A stretch of 64,000 nucleotides of DNA from CAVQAH01 sp963784195 (GCA_963784195.1 CAWARA010000030.1:62001-126000), one strand, 5' to 3'. Positions 49,526 through 58,374 are shown, numbered from the stretch's first letter. The notes: generated from the sequence alone by a model not told the origin. Numbers and translations: made by a program.

Positions 49526-50313
49526 CAGCGGATATAGTCGAATGAAAGGTTGACTGTCAGGGTCGGACGCGTGAATTCGGCCGGCAGCGGAGGCAGGCGC
49601 TGAGTCATCAAGCACCGCGCGTCGAGATTCCAGATCGAGCAGGGGATTACCGCTCGGCTGTGCCACCTCTACCGCGGTGAGCATGCCATCCCGTCGAATC
49701 GTGAATTTGACCACGGTCTTTCCGGCCACTCCCTGCTTCTCGTTCCAGTTCGCACGAATGAGCTGCACCATCGTCTGGATGTAGGCGGGGCAGCAGAAGT
49801 CTGCAACATCGAGCTTGGCCCCGAAGCCTCCGCCCCCGCTGGTCGACAAACCGCCAAATGCCACCGGCGCGCCTTCCGTCTTGACGCGTGCAGTGCCTGC
49901 CTGCACCTCCGCACCGGTCGTCGGCTTCCGAGTCTTCGAGGACTCGACTGGCTTTTCCACTTTGGTCGGTGGCCGGGTGACCGGCTTCGCGCAGGTTCCG
50001 GTATCGTCATCTTCGGCACTTCCGGCGCGGGCGCTTCAACGAACGGCTGCTTCGGCTGCTCGGGTGCGACCTGTTGAACGGGGCGCGCCGACATCTGCGT
50101 CATGCCGCCGGTATCCTGACCGGGAGAGCCTCCGAGCGAGATCGTCATCCGGGTCACCTCGGGCTCGGGCGCAGGCTTGAACCAGTCTGATGGCACGAGG
50201 GCGACCGCCGCGACCAGAATGAGGTGCGCGCCGAACGAGAACCACACCATGCGGGTGAGGCCATCGGCCACGTCTCGCCGCGCGTGCAATACCTCGCTGA
50301 CCGCTTCGCGCAT
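49525..50313 (-). CDS. TonB/TolA-type energy transducer of the Tol system (two frameshifts)
   Basis: 262 aa after correction. An N-terminal membrane anchor (MVWFSFGAHLILVAAVALVP) precedes a Pro-rich periplasmic segment. A missing base near 50000 shifts the frame after MTIPEPA; the true sequence KPVTRPPTKVEKPVESSKTRKP and the TonB C-terminal domain (FCCPAYIQTMVQLIRANWNEKQGVAGKTVVKFTIRRDG) lie in the next frame. An extra base near 49605 precedes the terminal TQRLPPLPAEF...LSFDYIR. The C-terminus is TonB-like, placed where TolA sits in the operon, so it probably connects TolQR to TolB/Pal. The stop overlaps the tolB start. Confidence 0.85.
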
Positions 50314-50320
50314 TCTTTAA

Positions 50321-50456
50321 CCGGGGGGCTTCGCCCCGCCGGACCCCCCATCGCCGTCGCTCGCGGGGCCCCTTCGCCCCGCTCCGCTCCGGCGGGGCGC
50401 GCCGCGGGGCCCCTTCGCCCCGCTCCGCTCCGGCGGGGCGCGCCGTTGGCGCGCCT
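50321..50456. repeat. GC-rich tandem repeat between tolR and tonB/tolA
   Basis: Two perfect copies of a 41-base unit starting GCGGGGCCCCTTCGCCCC (50363-50403 and 50404-50444), preceded by a related GGGGGGCTTCGCCCC hairpin. Each unit folds on itself. It occupies the upstream side of the tonB/tolA start within the tol operon and would be a strong roadblock or processing site. Confidence 0.85.
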
Positions 50457-50507
50457 TACCGTTAGTTTTCGTTTCCGACTCGCGACTGTCGACTACCGAC
50501 TCGCGAC

Positions 50508-50972
50508 CTATCGTCGGCCCTCGAACGGCTTCGAGACGATGCCGACGTTCTGAACACCGCCGGCTTTCAGCTCGTCGAGCACTTCCATCAGATCCTGAAC
50601 GCTCGCGGCGCCGTCGGCGCGCACGAACACGGATTTCTCCGAACGCGTGATCAGCGCCTGCCTTACGCGCTCGCGCAGCACGTCGACGCGGAATTCATCC
50701 TTGTCGAGTTGCACGATGCGCGTCGCCTTGAAATTCGCCGGCACCGTCACGTACACCGGCTGCGCGCTCACAGGGTTGGCGCGCTTCGCCTGCGGCAGGT
50801 TCACCTCGAGCCCCTGCTGCATCATCGGTGCGGTCACCATGAAGATGATGAGCAGCACGAGCATGACGTCGACGAGCGGGACCACGTTGATCTCGGCTAG
50901 CGACGTCGCAACGAAGCTCCCTCGTCCGCGCCGTCCGCCCCCGCCGCCACCCGTTGCGTGTACTTTCGGCAT
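50508..50972 (-). CDS. tolR: Biopolymer transport protein TolR/ExbD
   Basis: 154 aa. A Gly/Arg-rich N-terminus is followed by the single membrane helix LAEINVVPLVDVMLVLLIIFMVTAPMM, which carries the conserved Asp of the proton path. The periplasmic domain (VYVTVPANF..., VFVRADGAASVQDLMEVLDELKAGGVQNVGIVSKP) is typical of TolR/ExbD. It pairs with TolQ, encoded upstream. Confidence 0.95.
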   Translation of the reverse strand: MPKVHATGGGGGGRRGRGSFVATSLAEINVVPLVDVMLVLLIIFMVTAPMMQQGLEVNLPQAKRANPVSAQPVYVTVPANFKATRIVQLDKDEFRVDVLRERVRQALITRSEKSVFVRADGAASVQDLMEVLDELKAGGVQNVGIVSKPFEGRR

Positions 50973-51003
50973 TTATTTTTAATACGGCCTGGGGTAACTC
51001 GCG

Positions 51004-51031
51004 GCACGCTCGACCTGAAGGTCGGGCCACG
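51004..51031. repeat. Family B hairpin repeat copy 4
   Basis: GCACGCTCGACCTGAAGGTCGGGCC, a slightly mismatched family B hairpin between tolQ and tolR. Confidence 0.75.
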
Positions 51032-51057
51032 GGTGTCGAACCCACCGTGTGAACTGC

Positions 51058-51104
51058 CGTGATGAACCCCCGTCGTGAACCCCCGTCGTGAACCCCCGTC
51101 ATCA
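51058..51104. repeat. 13-bp tandem repeat at the 3' end of tolQ
   Basis: Three units of GTCGTGAACCCCC (51061-51100), the last abutting and slightly merging with the tolQ stop codon at 51102-51104. Confidence 0.75.
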
Positions 51105-51866
51105 CGTGAAATTCCTCTCCGAGATATTCAGGAACTCCAGCGAGAAGTCGTCCATCTCCGACGCGAAGCCCTTCACGCGGTTCGTGAAGTGGTTGTAGAA
51201 ATAAACAGCCGGGATTGCTGCGAACAACCCGGCCGCAGTCGCAATGAGCGCCTGCGCGATCCCCGGGGCGACGACGCCGAGACTGGTCGAGCCGGCGGCG
51301 CCGATGCCCTGAAACGACATCATGATTCCCCACACCGTACCGAACAATCCGATGAACGGCGTGATGCTCGCCGTCGTCGCCAGAAACGGCACATGCTGTT
51401 CGAGCTTGCTCAACTCCACGGTGTTCGCGCGCAGGAGTGCCCGATCGACCGCGTCGAGGCTCTTCAGTGTTGGACGTCCGGCGGCCGCCGCCGGCTTTTG
51501 CGGGTCGGCAGGCTTTTCCGCGCGCAACTGCGCGTTGAGCTCTGCATAGCCCGATTGAAAGAGGCCGACGAGCGGGCTGTCCGACAACGAGGGGCATACG
51601 GCCTGCACCTCCGAGAACTTGCTGCTCTTCCGGAACACGTTCAGGAACGTGGCGGTCTGGCCCTCGGCGCGCCTGAAGACCCAAATCTTGTAGAGGACAA
51701 TGCCCCAGGAGATCGCCGAGAAGAGCAGCAGGATGAGCAGGACTCCTAACCCTACAAAGGACTCCTGCGAGACGAGGTGGATGATGTCGGTATTCGTGCT
51801 CAGCTCGCCGGCCCCAGCTGCCGGCTGCGTCCCCTGCGCCTGAAGCGCAAGGGAGTAGAAAGGCAT
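51102..51866 (-). CDS. tolQ: Proton channel protein TolQ/ExbB
   Basis: 254 aa from the ATG at 51866, which has GGAGGG 10 bases upstream; 38 further upstream residues are not supported. Three membrane helices: about 33-58 (FVGLGVLLILLLFSAISWGIVLY), 145-170 (FLATTASITPFIGLFGTVWGIM) and 185-212 (GIAQALIATAAGLFAAIPAVYFYNHF). The TolQ/ExbB signature between helices 2 and 3 is clear. It heads the tol-pal operon and with TolR uses the proton gradient to energise the TonB/TolA-type protein. Confidence 0.95.
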   Translation of the reverse strand: MPFYSLALQAQGTQPAAGAGELSTNTDIIHLVSQESFVGLGVLLILLLFSAISWGIVLYKIWVFRRAEGQTATFLNVFRKSSKFSEVQAVCPSLSDSPLVGLFQSGYAELNAQLRAEKPADPQKPAAAAGRPTLKSLDAVDRALLRANTVELSKLEQHVPFLATTASITPFIGLFGTVWGIMMSFQGIGAAGSTSLGVVAPGIAQALIATAAGLFAAIPAVYFYNHFTNRVKGFASEMDDFSLEFLNISERNFT

Positions 51867-52028
51867 GCGCAAACAGCCCTCCGAAACGTCTGTCGTGAAA
51901 GGTGCGCCGCTGGGACAGCGCGAATGGCGAAAAGCGTAACACGCCCCTCGTGCGCTGTCAAACATCTGATAAGATGGCACTTCGGGCTAATCGACCGGCT
52001 TCGGCCTCGACGAACGGCAACCCAACCC

Positions 52029-53750
52029 ATGCTGCGGTTCCTTTCTATCCGCCATCTGGCGGTCATCGACCGCCTGGAGCTCGAGTTCGAGCCCGGCCTC
52101 AATGTGCTGACCGGTGAGACGGGGGCGGGCAAGTCGATTCTGGTGGGAGCCGTCGGGCTGCTCGTCGGCGGGCGCGCCTCGGCCGACCTGGTCCGGACCG
52201 GCGAGGATGCAGCGGCACTCGAGGCTATCTTCGAAACGACCGACGGCCGCGAGATCCTCCTGCGCCGCGAGATCACCGCACAGGGACGCAGCCGCGCGTT
52301 CATCGACGGCGCGCTCGCGACGAGTGCGTCCCTGCGCGAATTGTCCAGCGTGCTCGTCGATCTGCACGGCCAGCACGAGCATCAGCTTCTGCTGGATCCC
52401 TCGTCGCATCTCGATCTCCTCGATGAGTTCGCCGGCGTGGACTCCGAGCGATTTGCGGTCGCAGCGGCCTTCGTCGAGTGGCAGAAGCTGCGCGACGAAC
52501 GGAGTCGCATCGACTCGCTCCAGAAAGAGGCCACCGCGCGAGCCGAGTTCCTGACCTTCCAGTTGACGGAGATCGACCGCGTCGCGCCAAAGCCCGGCGA
52601 AGATGACGAGCTAGGGCCGCAACGCGTCGTGCTGGCCAATGCCGACAAGCTGCAGCGGTTGTCAACCGACGCCTACCAGGCGCTCTATGAAGGGGACACC
52701 GCCGCGCTTCCGACCCTCGGGATCGTCTGGCGGCGTCTGAGCGACCTCGCGGCCATCGATGAGCGCTTCGCGGTTCACCTGGCCGCGCGGGACGCCGTGA
52801 AGTCCCAGCTCGAGGAGCTCGCGTACTTCCTCCGCTCGTATGGCAGCAGCATCGAGGCGTCGCCGGCACGCCTGCAGGAGGTGGAGGACCGGCTCGCGCT
52901 GCTCGAGCGTCTGAAGAAGAAGTACGGCCCGACCCTGAGCGACGTCCTGGCGAAGCGTCAGCAAATCAAGGACGACCTCAACATCGTCGAGCACGGGACC
53001 GAACGGATGGCCGAGATCGACGGTGCGCTGACGAATGCACGAGCCGCTTATCTCCAGACGGCCGGCCTGCTCTCCAAGCAGCGCGCCGCGGCGGGGGAGA
53101 AGTTCAGCCGGGCGCTCGAACATACGCTCGAGGATCTCGCGATGGCGCGGACGCGGTGCGAGGTGCGGTTCACGCCGGCGGCCTCGGACGCGGACTGGTC
53201 GGACCGGGGCGTCGAGCAGGCGGAGTTCTACATCTCTCCGAACCCTGGCGAGGATCTCAAGCCGCTGGCGCGAATCGCCTCAGGCGGCGAGTTGTCGAGA
53301 ATCATGCTCGCGCTGAAGACGCTGGCGTCCACCGACGCGCCGGGGAAGACGCTGATATTCGACGAGGTAGACGCCGGCATCGGCGGGGCGGTCGCCGACG
53401 TCGTGGGGGCGCGGCTGCAGAAACTGGCGGGGCGTTGCCAGGTGCTCTGCATCACCCATCTCCCTCAAATCGCCGCACACGGCGCGACGCACTTTCGCAT
53501 CACCAAAAGCGTCCGGCAAGGACGTACAGTTACAGAGGTCGCCCGCCTCACCTCGTCAGACAGGGAAGAGGAACTCGCCCGGATGATCGGCGGCGCCGAG
53601 GTTTCGGCAACCGTCCTGGCGGGGGCCCGGGAGATGCTGTCGACGAGGCGAAACGACGGCGACTCCGAGAAAAAGGCCCGGATTTCGGCGAAAAACCCAG
53701 AGGCGAAAGGCGAAGTAAAATCGAAAGGCGAAAGGCGAAACCGGCGATGA
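52029..53750 (+). CDS. recN: DNA repair protein RecN
   Basis: 573 aa from the ATG at 52029 (MLRFLSIRHLAVIDRLELEFEPGLNVLTGETGAGKS, with Walker A GETGAGKS). A long coiled-coil middle section is followed by the ABC signature ASGGELSRIMLAL, Walker B TLIFDEVDAGIGG and ITHLPQIAAHG. RecN is an SMC-like protein of double-strand-break repair. The last ~25 residues are Lys/Arg-rich and come from AGGCGAAAGG repeats (53700-53741), so the native C-terminus may be shorter. It is divergent from tolQ. Confidence 0.95.
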   Translation: MLRFLSIRHLAVIDRLELEFEPGLNVLTGETGAGKSILVGAVGLLVGGRASADLVRTGEDAAALEAIFETTDGREILLRREITAQGRSRAFIDGALATSASLRELSSVLVDLHGQHEHQLLLDPSSHLDLLDEFAGVDSERFAVAAAFVEWQKLRDERSRIDSLQKEATARAEFLTFQLTEIDRVAPKPGEDDELGPQRVVLANADKLQRLSTDAYQALYEGDTAALPTLGIVWRRLSDLAAIDERFAVHLAARDAVKSQLEELAYFLRSYGSSIEASPARLQEVEDRLALLERLKKKYGPTLSDVLAKRQQIKDDLNIVEHGTERMAEIDGALTNARAAYLQTAGLLSKQRAAAGEKFSRALEHTLEDLAMARTRCEVRFTPAASDADWSDRGVEQAEFYISPNPGEDLKPLARIASGGELSRIMLALKTLASTDAPGKTLIFDEVDAGIGGAVADVVGARLQKLAGRCQVLCITHLPQIAAHGATHFRITKSVRQGRTVTEVARLTSSDREEELARMIGGAEVSATVLAGAREMLSTRRNDGDSEKKARISAKNPEAKGEVKSKGERRNRR

Positions 53751-53871
53751 TCGGAAATCGGCGATCGGGGATCGGAAATCGCGATCCCGAGGGTGTGGTC
53801 CCCCGAACCTCTCCGATTCTCCGATTTCCGATTTCCGATTTCCGATTTCCGATTTCCGATTTCCGATTTCC
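53749..53871. repeat. CGATTTC simple repeat with inverted copies before miaB
   Basis: Positions 53821-53869 are seven perfect copies of the heptamer CCGATTT, ending 3 bases before the miaB ATG. Upstream (53749-53784) the reverse-complement unit GGAAATCG occurs in scattered copies, so the region is also an imperfect inverted repeat. No other ribosome-binding site is visible for miaB. Confidence 0.9.
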
Positions 53872-53872
53872 A

Positions 53873-55205
53873 ATGGCCAAGTATCTGATCGAAACGCACG
53901 GCTGCCAGATGAACGTTCACGACTCCGAACGCATGGCTGGTCTTCTCGAACAAGCCGGCTACGAGCCGACGAGAGACGACGGGGATGCGGACGTGATCGT
54001 GATCAACACGTGCAGCGTGCGCGAGCGGGCTGAGGAAAAACTCTTCACACGCCTTGGTGAGATCCGTCAGGTGTCGCTGGAGACCGGCTCACGTCCGGTC
54101 GTTGCCGTTGCCGGCTGCGTGGCGCAGCAGGAAGGCAGCGAGATTCTCAAGCGCTCGAATGCCGTCGACGTCGTCATCGGCACCCAGAACATCAAGCGGC
54201 TGCCGATGCTCGTGAACCAGACACTGGACCATCCGCGACGCGCGGCGACCATCGACATCGATCCGCTCGAGGACATCTCGTTTCCGCTCGGCATCGCGCG
54301 GCGCAGCGATCCGCTGAAGGCCTACGTGACGATCATCGAGGGCTGCAACGAGTTCTGTGCTTTCTGCGTGGTGCCGTACACGCGCGGCCACGAGCGCATG
54401 CGTCCCGGTCGCGGAAATCGTCGCCGACGCGCAGCAGGCTGTCGCAACCGGCGCGCGTGAGATTCAACTCCTCGGGCAAATCGTGAATCACTACAGCGCG
54501 CCCGACGATCCCTCCTGCGACTTTGCCGCGCTGCTCGAGCGGCTGTCGGGCATCGAGGGGTTGTACCGAATCCGCTTCGCCAGCCCGCACCCGCGGCACG
54601 TCACTCCGCGAATGATTGCCGCGATGCGCGATCTCCCGGCGGTCTGCCGGCACCTGCACCTGCCCGTGCAATCCGGGTCGACGACGATGCTGTCGGCGAT
54701 GCGCCGGCGGCACACGCGCGAGCAGTATCTCGACCTGGTCCAGCGGCTCAGGGAGGCCATGCCGGACATCGCGCTCTCGACCGATATGATCGTCGGCTTC
54801 TCCGGTGAGACCGAAGCGGATTTCGAGGAAACGCTGTCGCTCACGCGGGCGGTGCGGTATCACAGCATGTTCTCGTTCAAGTACTCGCCGCGACCGAACA
54901 CGCTGGCGCTGAAGCGACTTCCCGACGATGTCGCCGAGGAAGAGAAGACGCGGCGGATTGTTGCGTTGCAGACGTTGCAAAAAGAGATACAAGGGGAGAT
55001 CTACGAAGCGGCCGTCGGGAAGGAATTCGACGTGCTCGTCGATGCGCGCAGCCGGCGCCGGGACTGGGAGCTGTCTGGACGCACGAGCGGGAACACCGTG
55101 GTGAACTTCGCCGGCGACCCGACGTCGATCGGGCGTCTCGTGAACGTGCGCATCACGGCGGCGAATCCCAACAGCCTTCGCGGCACCATCGTCGGCGCAG
55201 CTTGA
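53873..55205 (+). CDS. miaB: tRNA-2-methylthio-N6-dimethylallyladenosine synthase MiaB (one frameshift)
   Basis: 443 aa after removing one base. The UPF0004 domain starts MAKYLIETHGCQMNVHDSE and includes NTCSVRERAEEK. The radical-SAM motif is GCNEFCAFCVVPYTRG (CxxxCxxC), and a TRAM-like C-terminus follows (RTSGNTVVNF). At about 54404 the run CGTCCCGGTCGCG has one C too many: HERMRP should be followed by VAEIVADAQQAVATGAREIQLLGQ, which is in the next frame. It methylthiolates A37 in tRNAs reading UNN codons. Translation may be affected by the heptamer repeat just before the ATG. Confidence 0.93.
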
Positions 55206-55276
55206 CAGCGCGGGTTGGCGGCTTAGCTTTTGGTCAACACTGTGTGGCGGGACATCTGGAATCGGGGGCGTTCGCA

Positions 55277-55762
55277 ATGCAAATCGAGATGACGATCCGA
55301 GGGCTGATGGTCGATCCCATCACGAACATGCCGATCATCATCCTCCGCGACAAGGATGGCCAGCGCGTGCTGCCAATCTGGGTCGGGGTGTACGAGGCGA
55401 ACGCCATTGCGCTGCAGATGGAGAACGTCACCACGCCCCGTCCGATGACGCACGATCTGCTGAAGAACGTGATCCAGGACCTGCGCGCGACCATCGACAA
55501 GATCGTGGTCTCGGACCTGAAGGAAAACACGTTCTACGCCCTGATTCATCTGACGGTGAACGGGGAAGTCATGGCCATCGACGCCCGACCCTCGGACGCC
55601 ATCGCCCTGGCGCTGCGCGCCCGAGCGCCCATCTTCGTCGAGGACCGGGTGATCGACAACGCCAAGACCCTCGACTTTGCCCCGGAGAAGGGGGACACCG
55701 AGCGGCTGCAGAAGTGGCTCGAGAGCCTGGATCCGGACGATATGGGGAAATACAAGATGTAG
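55277..55762 (+). CDS. DUF151 bifunctional-nuclease-like protein
   Basis: 161 aa from the ATG at 55277 (MQIEMTIRGLMVDPITNMPIIIL). Family signatures include LPIWVGVYEANAIALQMEN, RPMTHDLLKNVI and NGEVMAIDARPSDAIALALRARAPIFV. DUF151 domains occur in plant bifunctional nucleases and many bacteria; the bacterial function is not established. It follows miaB, a frequently seen pairing. Confidence 0.9.
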   Translation: MQIEMTIRGLMVDPITNMPIIILRDKDGQRVLPIWVGVYEANAIALQMENVTTPRPMTHDLLKNVIQDLRATIDKIVVSDLKENTFYALIHLTVNGEVMAIDARPSDAIALALRARAPIFVEDRVIDNAKTLDFAPEKGDTERLQKWLESLDPDDMGKYKM

Positions 55763-55769
55763 AACTATG

Positions 55770-55863
55770 CCGTGGTTCGTGGTCCGTGGCTCGTGTCTCG
55801 CCGATCGGTTCCTGATCACACCCGTCGCTCGGCGAAACACGGACTACGAACCACGGACTACGG
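55770..55863. repeat. Intergenic palindrome, family A copy 5
   Basis: Left arm CCGTGGTTCGTGGTCCGTGG, right arm containing CACGGACTACGAACCACGGA, with a loop of about 30 bases. It starts just after the DUF151 stop codon and lies upstream of the parA promoter. Confidence 0.85.
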
Positions 55864-55926
55864 CCCTCTCACGTGTCATGACGCGCACCTCCGCGCACTT
55901 CTGCGCAATTTCAGCTTTGTAATTCG

Positions 55927-55955
55927 TTGACACCCCTCCGATCGATCCCTACAAT
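55927..55955 (+). promoter_or_regulatory. Consensus sigma-70 promoter of parAB
   Basis: TTGACA (55927-55932), a 17-base spacer, TACAAT (55950-55955). The predicted start near 55962 gives a ~35-base leader to the parA ATG. It is the best-matching vegetative promoter in the window. Confidence 0.75.
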
Positions 55956-55996
55956 GGCGACAACCTTTCGCCTGTGACCTTCTCAACGCATATCTG

Positions 55997-56752
55997 ATGA
56001 TCGTCGCTATCGCCAACCAGAAGGGTGGCGTCGGGAAGACCACGACTGCCATCAACCTGGCCGCTGCGCTGGCCTTACGGGGCCGGCCAACCCTCCTGAT
56101 CGACCTTGATCCTCAGGCAAATAGTTCGATGTCGTATCTCGACGTCACGCAGGTCAGCCGCAGCGTGTACGACGCGATTGCGGAGCCGAACGTCGGGTTT
56201 GCCGAGGTCATCATTCCGTCTTCGACGCCGAACCTGTTCGTCGCGCCTTCGCGGATCGCGCTGGCGAAGCTCGAAGCCAAACTGGTCGGGGAGCTGGACG
56301 CCCATTTCCGACTCAAAGATCGGCTCGAGCCGATACGCGAGCAGTACCCGAACATCGTCATCGACTGCCCGCCGACGCTCGGTCTGCTGACCGTCAATGC
56401 GCTGGTTGCCGCCAGCCACCTCCTGATTCCCATCCAGTCGTCTTACTTCGCCCTGGAGGGCACCGACGACTTGCTGGAAACGATCGAGAAGGTGCGGGCC
56501 CGTGCGAATCCCGGCCTGAGAATTCTCGGTGTCGTCATCACCATGCACGATCGGCGGACCGCACTCGCGCGGGACATCCGCTCGCAGATCGACAAGGTGT
56601 TCGGCGAGAAAGTGTTCAAGACCGTGATTACCAAGAGCGTACGGCTCGAGGAGAGTCCGGCCTATAAAGAATCGATTTTTTCGTTTGCGCCCGATTCGAG
56701 CGGCGCAGCGGAGTATTACCGCCTGTGCGAGGAGGTAATGGACCGTGCCTAA
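55997..56752 (+). CDS. parA: Chromosome-partitioning ATPase ParA
   Basis: 251 aa. Deviant Walker A KGGVGKTTTAINLAAALA, motif DLDPQANSS, and IDCPPTLGLLTVNAL are intact; it is of the Soj type, without an N-terminal DNA-binding domain. It forms nucleoid gradients that move ParB-bound origins. Its 3' end overlaps parB by 8 bases. A consensus promoter lies upstream. The usual neighbours rsmG/mnmG are not in the window. Confidence 0.96.
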   Translation: MIVAIANQKGGVGKTTTAINLAAALALRGRPTLLIDLDPQANSSMSYLDVTQVSRSVYDAIAEPNVGFAEVIIPSSTPNLFVAPSRIALAKLEAKLVGELDAHFRLKDRLEPIREQYPNIVIDCPPTLGLLTVNALVAASHLLIPIQSSYFALEGTDDLLETIEKVRARANPGLRILGVVITMHDRRTALARDIRSQIDKVFGEKVFKTVITKSVRLEESPAYKESIFSFAPDSSGAAEYYRLCEEVMDRA

Positions 56753-57563
56753 GCGAGGTCTCCCGGAAACTATCCGCATGCGGCATGACGAGCATTACGT
56801 CGAGGCGTTGTCGAGCTCTGCGGGTAGCCCGATCGGCCGGATGGTGCCGATCGATCAAATCGACGCGAACCCGAACCAACCCCGCCAGGTCATGGGCGAT
56901 CTCTCCGAGCTCATGGCCTCCATCGCGGAAAAAGGCATCATCGAGCCGCTTATCGTGCGCCAGCGCGGTCGGCGCTTTCAGATCATCGCCGGCGAGCGCC
57001 GGTACCAGGCAGCCGTTCAGGTTGGCCTGCGAGAGATCCCGATCGTCATTCGCGAGTCGGACGACAACGAGGTCATCGAGATTGCGCTCGTCGAAAACAT
57101 TCAGCGCAAGGATCTGACGGCGTTCGAAGAAGCCGAGGCGCTGCACTCGCTGGCGACACGCTGCAACTACACGCACGAGGACATGGCGAGGCGCCTGGGG
57201 AGGTCGCGGACCGCCATTACCGAGTCGCTGTCGCTGAATAACATGCCCGACGAGGTCAAAAATCTCTGTCGGCTGGCCGACATTCACTCTAAGTCACTGC
57301 TTTTACAGATAGTTAGACAGGGCGACCACCAGAAAATGGTCGCTCTAATCGAGAAAATCGCCAGGGACGGCGGCTCGACCCGCGAAGAAGTCCGGAAAGA
57401 GACCGCCAAACCTAAAGCCGGCCGCCCAAAGGCGTTCGTCTTCAGCTACAAAGCCCCCAGCAAAGCGTTCAAGCTGCAGCTGCGGTTCACGAAGTCCAGA
57501 GTCGAGCGCGAAGAAGTCATCTCGGCGCTCGAAGCCATTATTCAGGAACTGCGCAGTTCGTAG
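56745..57563 (+). CDS. parB: Chromosome-partitioning protein ParB
   Basis: 272 aa from a GTG overlapping parA. The N-terminal CTPase/clamp domain has PNQPRQVMGDLSELMASI and the GERRYQAA box; then ENIQRKDLTAFEEAEAL, and the HTH with YTHEDMARRLGRSRTAITESLSL. The part KSLLLQIVRQGDHQKMVALIEKIA is written with AT-ended codons (TTA, ATA, AGA) rare elsewhere here. A decayed copy of this part lies 456 bases downstream. No parS-like TGTTTCACGTGAAACA sequence was found nearby. Confidence 0.95.
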   Translation: MPKRGLPETIRMRHDEHYVEALSSSAGSPIGRMVPIDQIDANPNQPRQVMGDLSELMASIAEKGIIEPLIVRQRGRRFQIIAGERRYQAAVQVGLREIPIVIRESDDNEVIEIALVENIQRKDLTAFEEAEALHSLATRCNYTHEDMARRLGRSRTAITESLSLNNMPDEVKNLCRLADIHSKSLLLQIVRQGDHQKMVALIEKIARDGGSTREEVRKETAKPKAGRPKAFVFSYKAPSKAFKLQLRFTKSRVEREEVISALEAIIQELRSS

Positions 57564-57578
57564 AGCGAACTGCGCGTG

Positions 57579-57670
57579 CCGTAGTCGTAGCTCGTCGCTC
57601 GTAGCTCGTGGGTTCGCCGGAGGCGTCGGGAACAGCCGATTCCTCGACGAGGCACGAGCCACGAACCACC
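57579..57670. repeat. Intergenic palindrome, family A copy 6
   Basis: Arms CGTAGTCGTAGCTCGTCGCTCG and ...GACGAGGCACGAGCCACGAACCAC, with a GC-rich loop. It separates parB from its partial copy. Confidence 0.8.
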
Positions 57671-57708
57671 TCTTGTGTCAATTCAGAGTTGGATAAGACA
57701 CCCCGACT

Positions 57709-57880
57709 GGGTCAAAAACCTTGTCGGCTGGCCGACATTCACTGCTAAGTCACTGCTTTTACTGCTAGTTAGACATGGCGACCACCAGAAAATGGTCGCT
57801 TTCGATCGAGAAAGTCGCCAAGAACGGCGGCTCGACACGCGAAGAAGTCCGGAAAGAGACCCGCCAAAGCCGAAGCCCAA
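57709..57880 (+). pseudogene. Decayed partial duplicate of parB
   Basis: About 170 bases closely match parB 57253-57424, including the shared blocks GTCGGCTGGCCGACATTCAC, TAAGTCACTGCTTTTAC, GGCGACCACCAGAAAATGGT and GAAGAAGTCCGGAAAGAGAC. Small insertions break the frame: it reads first as WVKNLVGWPTFTAKSLLLLLVRHGDHQKMVAF, then loses homology in that frame. It lacks the N-terminal and HTH parts and a start signal, so it is a remnant and not a gene. Confidence 0.85.
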
Positions 57881-57942
57881 GCCGTCCACGCCTCGGGCAT
57901 GCCTGAGCGCCGTCCGACAACGCGCGAATGACACGGACCACC

Positions 57943-58100
57943 TGTAGGCCCGACCTTCAGGTCGGGCGTGCCTCAAATCAGCCGACGCGACGAGCGTGCA
58001 TGCTGAATCAGCAAGGCGCGTGACGCGAACAGACCGAGGGCCGAATCAATCAAGACCTTGCTGGCTAGGAACACGCCCGACCTGAAGGGTCGGGCCTACA
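57943..58100. repeat. Family B inverted pair (158-bp unit)
   Basis: TGTAGGCCCGACCTTCAGGTCGGGCGTG at the left (57943-57970) and its reverse complement with one extra G at the right (58072-58100), around a ~100-base centre containing AATCAGC motifs. The shorter pair at 40338-40423 has the same design. It resembles a small non-autonomous element with hairpin ends. Confidence 0.8.
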
Positions 58101-58156
58101 AGTGGCGGGGTTCGCAAATCCGGAATGAGAAGCGCCGGTCGACCAACGCAAGCCGG

Positions 58157-58182
58157 GCGAGCCACGAACCACGAACCACGGC
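58157..58182. repeat. Family A half element
   Basis: Only the right-arm type sequence GAGCCACGAACCACGAACCACGG is present; no matching left arm lies nearby. Confidence 0.65.
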
Positions 58183-58374
58183 AGGCTCTTTCGCAGCGTT
58201 CTTAGCAGCGTTAGTTAACATAACACTTCTTATCAGACCCTGGCGAAAACCCCAATAAAACAGGGCTGTGGAAGGTTTGTGGATGGAATTTGCGGGGCCC
58301 CGCCCCAGGCCGGCCCCGAATCGGAAATCGGAAACGGCGGCTACAATGGTTGGCGGCAGGACGCTTACTCAGAA

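Larger units (their letters stand above)
57564..58374. other. 811-base intergenic region, no intact gene
   Basis: The only gene-free stretch above 300 bases. In order it holds a family A palindrome (57579-57670), a decayed partial copy of parB (57709-57880), a family B inverted pair (57943-58100), half a family A element (58157-58182), an AT-richer stretch (58190-58270) that could contain the lptFG promoter, and a short GGAAATCG repeat near 58318. No convincing promoter hexamers were resolved. Confidence 0.8.

Noticed and set aside
50475..50510. Another family A copy (CGACTCGCGACTGTCGACTA)
   Set aside because: It has a different word pattern and no paired arm; too short to assign.
51094..51110. 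parS-like TCACGTGAAA near the end of tolQ
   Set aside because: Only about 10 of 16 positions match TGTTTCACGTGAAACA and it overlaps the tolQ stop within a tandem repeat.
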